A DNA stretch of 8,477 nucleotides from Streptomyces xanthophaeus (GTDB lineage: Bacteria > Actinomycetota > Actinomycetes > Streptomycetales > Streptomycetaceae): the NCBI RefSeq assembly GCF_000725805.1, contig NZ_JOFT01000068.1, positions 1 to 8,477 of the forward strand, given 5' to 3'. This document shows, piece by piece, positions 5,803 through 8,477 of the stretch. The number at the start of each line of letters is the position of its first letter. The first letter of the stretch is position 1. The notes under the pieces were generated by a model that made no database searches, was not told where the DNA came from, and worked only from the letters and a program-made list of their open reading frames with translations. Position numbers and translations under genes: made by a program.

Positions 5803-7182
5803 ATGAGCAGACCTGGACGCCCGCCGGGCCCGCTGAAGGGCCGCACCGCCGAGGCGAACGACCTCGCGCAGTTCCTGCGAGACCTGACCACCGAGCACAC
5901 GGTCAGCCGCCTCGCGGAGCTCTACGGCGGCAACCGGACCGGATGGAGCGAGTACCGCTCCGGCCAGCTGATCATTCCGCTGTCACGGCTCAAGCAGGTC
6001 ATCGAGGACCGCTACACCCGCGACGCCCGCACCAGAGACCAAACCCTCCAAGAGGCACGCCGCCTCTGCAGCGCCGCGATGGCCGCGTCGGCAGCCGTGA
6101 ACACCGCGGGCACGGCGGCAGTTTCCGTGCCGACGGCGCAACCGGCTCCCGCAGCCGGCCAGGCTGATCCGGCAGCTTCCTCAGCCCCGGAAACGACTTC
6201 GACACCGGACACGGCCGAGACCCCGGCCGACCGGGAATCCGCCGCCACAGCCCCGGACCGGAACCCCGTCCCGGACGACCCGCTCGGCGGTGAGCCCGGC
6301 GCATTGTCCGCGGACAACCCCCTGACCGCTCCTGATGCGGGCGAGCCGGTCGTCTCGCACTCGCTCGCGGGTCCCGGCGAGTCGTCGGGCCGCCGGGCCG
6401 GGCGTTGGCGGACCCCGGCCCAGTGGGCGGCGCTCGCAGCCCTGGTCGCGGTCCTGGTCATCGCCAACCGGCCCGACCACGCGAACGACCCCTCCGCGGA
6501 CGCCTCTTCGCCGAACGACCCAGGGCAGGACCAGCAGACCTCAGCACCGGCCGATCCGGGTTCCGCGCCGAGCGCCACCCCGACACCCGAGACATCCGGC
6601 CTCGCGGCCACCCCGGAGCCATCAGCAGACCCGCCCTCCTCAGCACCCGCCCAGCCGGCCCCGGCGGAGAAGAAGCCCGCCCCGGCCGCAAGCCCGCCAC
6701 CACTCGCCGCACCACCGGCCTCGCCCCTCCACCGGACGCTGCGCAACGTCACCACAGGCAAGTGCCTGGACATCGCCACCGGCGGGATCCCGAACCAGGG
6801 AAGCAAAATCACCCAGTTCGACTGCGGCGCGGGCTCGGGGCACCAGCAGGCCTTCGATCTCGTCGACGGAACCGACGGTCTCCTGATCCGTTCCTCGGCC
6901 CAGCCCGCGCTCTGTTTCGACCTGCCGGACTACGGTGCCCCCACCAAGGCCTACGTCGGTCTCTACCCCTGCCAGAACACGACTGCGGACAACCAGCTGT
7001 GGTACCGCAAGTGGAACGCCGACCAGAGCGCGTTCCTCCTGGTCAACGTCAAGTCAGATCAGGCAGGCCGACCGATGTGCCTGGACGTCGACGACTACTC
7101 CACGAAGAACAACGGCCAGCGCGTCGGCATCGCCCCCTGCAACTACACCAACAACGACGACCACTGGTGGACCCTGCCCTGA
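5803..7182 (+). CDS. Membrane-anchored HTH protein with extracellular ricin-type beta-trefoil lectin domain
   Basis: The ATG at 5803 follows GGAGGGGGAG at good spacing and gives 459 residues; the reading frame is open further upstream to 5692 but lacks a comparable site. Residues about 15-70 resemble an XRE-like helix-turn-helix (HTVSRLAELYGGNRTGWSEY followed by RSGQLIIPLSRL). A Pro/Ala/Thr-rich region (about 100-200) leads to a single membrane span at about 207-222 (AALAALVAVLVIA) preceded by arginines, so the N-terminus should be cytoplasmic. A second Pro/Ser-rich linker (about 224-308) ends in a ricin-type trefoil at about 309-459. Its three repeats begin near C331 (CLDI), C380 with C390 (CFDL, then QLW) and C436 with C446 (CLDV, then HWW). 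Such domains bind galactose- or arabinose-type sugars. The build suggests a one-component sensor that binds glycans outside and DNA inside. It is divergent from the amidase-phospholipase operon, its likely target. Ligand and target are inferred. Confidence 0.9.
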   Translation: MSRPGRPPGPLKGRTAEANDLAQFLRDLTTEHTVSRLAELYGGNRTGWSEYRSGQLIIPLSRLKQVIEDRYTRDARTRDQTLQEARRLCSAAMAASAAVNTAGTAAVSVPTAQPAPAAGQADPAASSAPETTSTPDTAETPADRESAATAPDRNPVPDDPLGGEPGALSADNPLTAPDAGEPVVSHSLAGPGESSGRRAGRWRTPAQWAALAALVAVLVIANRPDHANDPSADASSPNDPGQDQQTSAPADPGSAPSATPTPETSGLAATPEPSADPPSSAPAQPAPAEKKPAPAASPPPLAAPPASPLHRTLRNVTTGKCLDIATGGIPNQGSKITQFDCGAGSGHQQAFDLVDGTDGLLIRSSAQPALCFDLPDYGAPTKAYVGLYPCQNTTADNQLWYRKWNADQSAFLLVNVKSDQAGRPMCLDVDDYSTKNNGQRVGIAPCNYTNNDDHWWTLP

Positions 7183-7267
7183 CCGCACTGGAGCCGGGGC
7201 CACCTCGGCCAGCTCCGAGGCCGGACGGGGGCGGGGGCAGGAGCCAGGGGGCGGTGCTCGATCATCC

Positions 7268-7293
7268 GTTTGTTCTGGAGGAGCGGAACAAAC
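7268..7293. terminator. Hairpin, possible terminator of the HTH-ricin gene
   Basis: GTTTGTTC at 7268-7275 pairs perfectly with GAACAAAC at 7286-7293, with a 10-base loop. It lies 86 bases after the stop and is the first clear stem downstream. The stem is less GC-rich than the other terminators here, so an operator is also possible. Confidence 0.45.
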
Positions 7294-7327
7294 CGGTTTA
7301 GCTAGTGCTACCGGCTTGCTCGCGAGC
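7290..7327. repeat. Cluster of short perfect palindromes
   Basis: AAACCGGTTT (7290-7299) overlaps the right arm of the preceding hairpin. It is followed by TAGC-TAGT-GCTA (7299-7310), a second CCGG (7311-7314) and GCTCGCGAGC (7318-7327). Confidence 0.55.
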
Positions 7328-7336
7328 GGACATGAT

Positions 7337-7362
7337 CGGGCATCGGGCATCGGGCATCGGGC
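7337..7362 (+). repeat. Short tandem repeat of CGGGCAT
   Basis: Three perfect 7-base copies (7337-7357) are followed by a partial fourth (CGGGC, 7358-7362). It is a candidate slippage site with no associated gene. Confidence 0.85.
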
Positions 7363-7437
7363 TGCGGTTCAGCGGTGCAGTTTCAGTGGTTTTCGGAGGC
7401 CTCGACTGCCATCGTTCAGTGGACCTGGCACAGGATG

Positions 7438-7521
7438 ATCTTTCCAGAGTCTAGCTGGAGTAAAGATTGAACCCCCTTTCTCCAGCACGGAGCGTGGGAT
7501 CTCCGGACTCCTTGAAGGGGG
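7438..7521. repeat. Foldable segment with nested stems
   Basis: ATCTTTCCAG at 7438-7447 pairs with CTGG (7455-7458) and, past a three-base bulge, AAAGAT (7462-7467). Directly after it CCCCCTT (7472-7478) pairs with AAGGGGG (7515-7521), enclosing CTCC/GGAG (7480-7483, 7489-7492). This could be a structured RNA, a terminator pair or a replication-related site; the sequence alone does not decide. Confidence 0.45.
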
Positions 7522-7697
7522 CCACACCATGGTGGAGCGCAGTGGAACCAGTGGGTGACCGCCACCTGGTCCTCCTACCTGTATGAGTCCGCCGCCTTGA
7601 TCACCGACGACGCCTGTGTACGGCTGCTGTGGGCTGCCCGCGTGCTACCTCACGCCGGAAGGGTGTCGTCCGGCAGTGGGGTGGGGACGAAGCATCC

Positions 7698-7862
7698 ATG
7701 TCGAAGACTTGGCGCACTGTTTTGGTGCTCGGGTTCATGGGCTGGAGCGTGTTCGCGTACCAGTGGACCGAGGTCGGGTGCAGCATCCCTCGGGCCTATC
7801 TCGCGGTGGTCGAGTATGGGACACCGGAGGGCATCGAGTTCTTGCCTGCCTGCCACGGGTAG
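7698..7862 (+). CDS. Small single-span membrane protein, 54 residues
   Basis: I do not recognise this protein. It begins MSKTWRTVLVLGFMGWSVFA, with a basic start and one hydrophobic segment at about residues 7-21, then a polar tail with two cysteines (C28 and C52) and the ending LPACHG. About 85 percent of its codons end in G or C, unlike the surrounding DNA, which is why I call it. The ribosome binding site is weak and distant (GGGGACGA, 7-14 bases upstream). The frame is open back to an ATG at 7629, so a longer form of 77 residues is possible, but its added part reads like non-coding DNA. It is the last gene before the palindrome array and is transcribed toward it. A hairpin at 7907-7922 may end its transcript. 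Confidence 0.6.
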   Translation: MSKTWRTVLVLGFMGWSVFAYQWTEVGCSIPRAYLAVVEYGTPEGIEFLPACHG

Positions 7863-7888
7863 GAGACGGTGACAGGAAGGCAAAGCCG

Positions 7889-7942
7889 AAGACCCCGGCC
7901 AGTGAACGGGGAGGACTTCCCGAGATGTGGTCAAGGGGTCTT
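7889..7942. repeat. Inverted repeat AAGACCCC/GGGGTCTT enclosing an inner hairpin
   Basis: The outer arms (7889-7896, 7935-7942) are 8 bp and perfect. Inside, CGGGGAG at 7907-7913 pairs with CTTCCCG at 7916-7922 (one G-T wobble). The inner hairpin, 45 bases after the small membrane protein, may also be its terminator. Confidence 0.6.
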
Positions 7943-7950
7943 GCCAGGCC

Positions 7951-8030
7951 CCTGTTGCTAGCGGGCCTTGGCCCTGGAGGCGGAGCGGGAAGGGCCAGGG
8001 TGGGGGAGCGGAGCGGCCCCTCCCAACAGG
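7951..8030. repeat. Long-range inverted repeat CCTGTTG/CAACAGG around two inner stems
   Basis: Arms at 7951-7957 and 8024-8030 enclose TGGCCCT/AGGGCCA (7969-7975, 7991-7997; loop with GCGGAGC) and a weaker GC-rich stem around the GCGGAGC at 8008-8014. Confidence 0.55.
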
Positions 8031-8062
8031 CCGGAGGCCCGGGCTTTGTGAAACAGGGTCAC

Positions 8063-8083
8063 CTCCCGCGCGAAGCGCGGGAG
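8063..8083. repeat. Perfect hairpin with GAA triloop
   Basis: CTCCCGCGC (8063-8071) and GCGCGGGAG (8075-8083) form a 9-bp stem closed by GAA. Confidence 0.9.
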
Positions 8084-8089
8084 CCTTGG

Positions 8090-8106
8090 GGCCTGCGGAG
8101 CGGGCC
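8090..8106. repeat. Hairpin with GGA triloop
   Basis: GGCCTGC (8090-8096) pairs with GCGGGCC (8100-8106) through one T-G wobble, loop GGA. Confidence 0.75.
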
Positions 8107-8108
8107 TC

Positions 8109-8134
8109 CTCTGTGGGGCGCAGCGGAACCAGAG
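8109..8134. repeat. Imperfect hairpin around GCGCAGC
   Basis: CTCTG (8109-8113) pairs with CAGAG (8130-8134); the centre holds GCGCAGC (8118-8124). Bases 8113-8132 match 7532-7551 at 18 of 20 positions. Confidence 0.6.
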
Positions 8135-8153
8135 CGAAGCGTAGGGCTGCTTT

Positions 8154-8172
8154 AGCTTCGCGAAGCGAAGCT
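8154..8172. repeat. Perfect hairpin with GAA triloop
   Basis: AGCTTCGC (8154-8161) and GCGAAGCT (8165-8172) form an 8-bp stem closed by GAA. It is a relative of the stems at 8278-8294 and 8449-8477, with compensatory changes. Confidence 0.9.
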
Positions 8173-8193
8173 CCTCCGAGCGGAGCGAGGAGG
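8173..8193. repeat. Hairpin with tandem G-A step and GGA triloop
   Basis: CCTCC/GGAGG arms (8173-8177, 8189-8193) flank a GA/GA step (8178-8179, 8187-8188) and a GC-GGA-GC tip. Tandem sheared G-A pairs are stable in DNA. Confidence 0.8.
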
Positions 8194-8199
8194 TTCTTT

Positions 8200-8220
8200 T
8201 GGCCGAGCGCAGCGAGGCCA
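8200..8220. repeat. Hairpin with tandem G-A step and GCA triloop
   Basis: TGGCC/GGCCA arms (8200-8204, 8216-8220) flank GA/GA and a GC-GCA-GC tip. The same design recurs at 8298-8314 and 8377-8395. Confidence 0.85.
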
Positions 8221-8231
8221 GTCGCTTCCTC

Positions 8232-8254
8232 AGTCCGGAGCGAAGCAGAGGACT
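8232..8254. repeat. Hairpin AGTCC/GGACT with purine-rich internal loop and GAA tip
   Basis: Arms 8232-8236 and 8250-8254 enclose GGA/AGA purine mismatches and GC-GAA-GC. The copy at 8408-8430 has GGTCC/GGACC arms, a compensatory change. Confidence 0.75.
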
Positions 8255-8255
8255 A

Positions 8256-8272
8256 CCGGCCCGCAGGGCCGG
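8256..8272. repeat. Perfect hairpin with GCA triloop
   Basis: CCGGCCC (8256-8262) and GGGCCGG (8266-8272) form a 7-bp stem closed by GCA. Confidence 0.85.
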
Positions 8273-8353
8273 CCTTAGCTCGGCGAAGCCGAGCCCCGCC
8301 GAGCGCAGCGAGGCCCTCTCCTTCTTAGGTCCGGAGCGAAGCCGAGCTAAGGC
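8272..8353. repeat. Long-range 13-bp inverted repeat enclosing local hairpins
   Basis: GCCTTAGCTCGGC (8272-8284) is the exact reverse complement of 8341-8353. The left arm can instead fold locally with 8288-8294 (GCTCGGC-GAA-GCCGAGC, 8278-8294), so two mutually exclusive structures are possible. Confidence 0.8.
8298..8314. repeat. Hairpin with tandem G-A step and GCA triloop
   Basis: GCC/GGC arms (8298-8300, 8312-8314) flank GA/GA and GC-GCA-GC, a shorter copy of the hairpin at 8200-8220. Confidence 0.75.
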
Positions 8354-8354
8354 T

Positions 8355-8367
8355 GCCCCTGCGGGGC
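8355..8367. repeat. Hairpin GCCCC-TGC-GGGGC
   Basis: A 5-bp perfect stem. Its loop is TGC on the plus strand, so the GCA form lies on the minus strand, opposite to most others in the array. Confidence 0.65.
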
Positions 8368-8376
8368 GGTTCCCTC

Positions 8377-8395
8377 GGTCGAGCGCAGCGAGGCC
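8377..8395. repeat. Hairpin with tandem G-A step and GCA triloop
   Basis: GGTC/GGCC arms (8377-8380, 8392-8395, one T-G wobble) flank GA/GA and GC-GCA-GC. Confidence 0.75.
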
Positions 8396-8407
8396 CTCTC
8401 CTTCCTA

Positions 8408-8430
8408 GGTCCGGAGCGAAGCGGAGGACC
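8408..8430. repeat. Hairpin GGTCC/GGACC with GGA/GGA internal motif and GAA tip
   Basis: Arms 8408-8412 and 8426-8430 enclose a GGA/GGA purine step (8413-8415, 8423-8425) and GC-GAA-GC. Confidence 0.8.
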
Positions 8431-8432
8431 AA

Positions 8433-8448
8433 CGGCCCGCCAGGGCCG
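8433..8448. repeat. Hairpin CGGCCC-GCCA-GGGCCG
   Basis: A 6-bp perfect stem with a four-base loop; its counterpart at 8256-8272 has the three-base GCA loop, so this copy carries a one-base insertion. Confidence 0.75.
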
Positions 8449-8477
8449 GCTTTAGCTTGGCGAAGCCAAGCTAAAGC
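8449..8477. repeat. Terminal perfect 13-bp hairpin with GAA triloop
   Basis: GCTTTAGCTTGGC (8449-8461) pairs base for base with GCCAAGCTAAAGC (8465-8477), loop GAA. It is the longest perfect stem of the array and its last base is the last base of the window. It may be the physical end of the replicon or the point where sequencing or assembly stopped. Confidence 0.9.

Larger units (their letters stand above)
7183..7697. other. 515-base stretch without a convincing gene
   Basis: Open frames here lack ribosome binding sites and codon bias, so I annotate none. The stretch holds a hairpin at 7268-7293, short palindromes at 7290-7327, a 7-base tandem repeat at 7337-7362, a foldable segment at 7438-7521 and, at 7532-7551, an 18/20 match to the terminal repeat region (8113-8132). 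Third-position GC bias appears only after 7698. Confidence 0.6.
7863..8477. repeat. Palindrome array resembling a linear-replicon telomere or subtelomere
   Basis: These 615 bases have no credible gene and are almost continuously paired. The 7-mer GCGNAGC (GCTNCGC on the other strand) occurs 16 times on the plus strand between 7980 and 8466, with GAA, GCA or GGA at the apex. GCTXCGC is the reported centre of palindromes in actinomycete linear-replicon ends, and GNA triloops closed by C-G are exceptionally stable in single-stranded DNA. In Streptomyces telomeres the GNA form lies on the 3'-overhang strand, the polarity expected here if the end lies to the right. The archetypal S. lividans-type terminal palindrome is absent, so this would be a non-archetypal telomere or the subterminal part of one. 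Confidence 0.75.
8204..8477 (+). repeat. Tandem repeats: 43-base core three times, about 91-base unit twice
   Basis: A 43-base core starts at 8204, 8300 and 8380. The copies at 8300-8342 and 8380-8422 differ at one base (8325/8405); the copy at 8204-8246 is diverged in its middle third. The copies at 8204 and 8380 continue into a shared downstream part, giving related units of about 91 bases (8204-8294 and 8380-8471). Each unit holds a GCA hairpin, a GGTCC-type GAA hairpin, a GGCCC-type hairpin and a TTAGCTYGGC GAA hairpin. Confidence 0.85.

Noticed and set aside
4764..5900. Upstream extension of the phospholipase frame (857 codons in total) through the amidase gene
   Set aside because: The part upstream of 4763 is an out-of-frame reading of the amidase gene; the ATG at 4763 has its own ribosome binding site and is followed by a signal peptide.
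7616..8155. 179-codon plus-strand frame into the palindrome array
   Set aside because: No ribosome binding site, poor codon bias, and half of it consists of the hairpin repeats; it overlaps the better-supported 54-residue gene.
8200..8477. CRISPR array
   Set aside because: Repeats are irregularly spaced, differ in length, carry no unique spacers and are hairpins of several types; no cas genes are present.
7183..8477. Insertion sequence or transposon end
   Set aside because: No transposase frame, no matching terminal inverted repeats at both ends of a segment, and no target-site duplication is visible.
8400..8477. Archetypal Streptomyces chromosome terminus
   Set aside because: The expected terminal palindrome with its CCCGCGGAGCGGG core is not present; only the general hairpin type and polarity agree.

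Overview
The window is high-GC actinobacterial DNA, almost certainly Streptomyces. Codon third positions are nearly all G or C, Shine-Dalgarno sites are GGAGG-like, exported proteins are plentiful, and the protein families (DrrAB-type exporter, prokaryotic phospholipase A2 of the S. violaceoruber type, HTH-membrane-ricin protein) are typical of that genus. The right end is packed with palindromes whose loops match those of actinomycete linear-replicon telomeres, so the window probably runs to, or almost to, the end of a linear chromosome or linear plasmid.

Layout. 2-127 (+) is the tail of an ABC ATPase, translationally coupled to its ABC-2 permease (124-909, +). A long hairpin (930-975) separates this from a convergent exported M23 metallopeptidase carrying a six-repeat lectin-like domain (990-2441, -, with a possible upstream start at 2522). 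A divergent intergenic stretch leads to a cysteine-rich protein of unknown function (2775-3245, +). A second long hairpin (3271-3307) separates that from a two-gene operon on the minus strand: an exported NlpC/P60-like amidase (4787-5614) followed 23 bases later by an exported phospholipase A2 fused to a seven-Trp-repeat, propeller-like domain (3327-4763). Divergent from this operon, across 188 bases containing several small palindromes, is a predicted membrane-anchored HTH protein with a ricin-type lectin domain (5803-7182, +). From 7183 to 7697 there is no convincing gene, but there are several palindromes, a 7-base tandem repeat and a foldable segment. A 54-residue single-span membrane protein follows (7698-7862, +). 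From 7863 to 8477 there is no gene: the DNA is a chain of hairpins and tandem copies of a roughly 91-base unit, and the last base of the window is the last base of a perfect 13-bp hairpin.

How it may work together (inference). The HTH-TM-ricin protein has the build of a one-component sensor: DNA-binding domain inside, sugar-binding domain outside. It is divergent from genes for a wall hydrolase and a membrane phospholipase, and close to a further wall peptidase with a lectin-like domain. A plausible reading is a small envelope-attack or envelope-remodelling locus switched on by an extracellular glycan, located next to a linear-replicon end. The terminal array shows strand-biased GNA triloops and compensatory base changes between repeat copies, which argues that the hairpins themselves are maintained.
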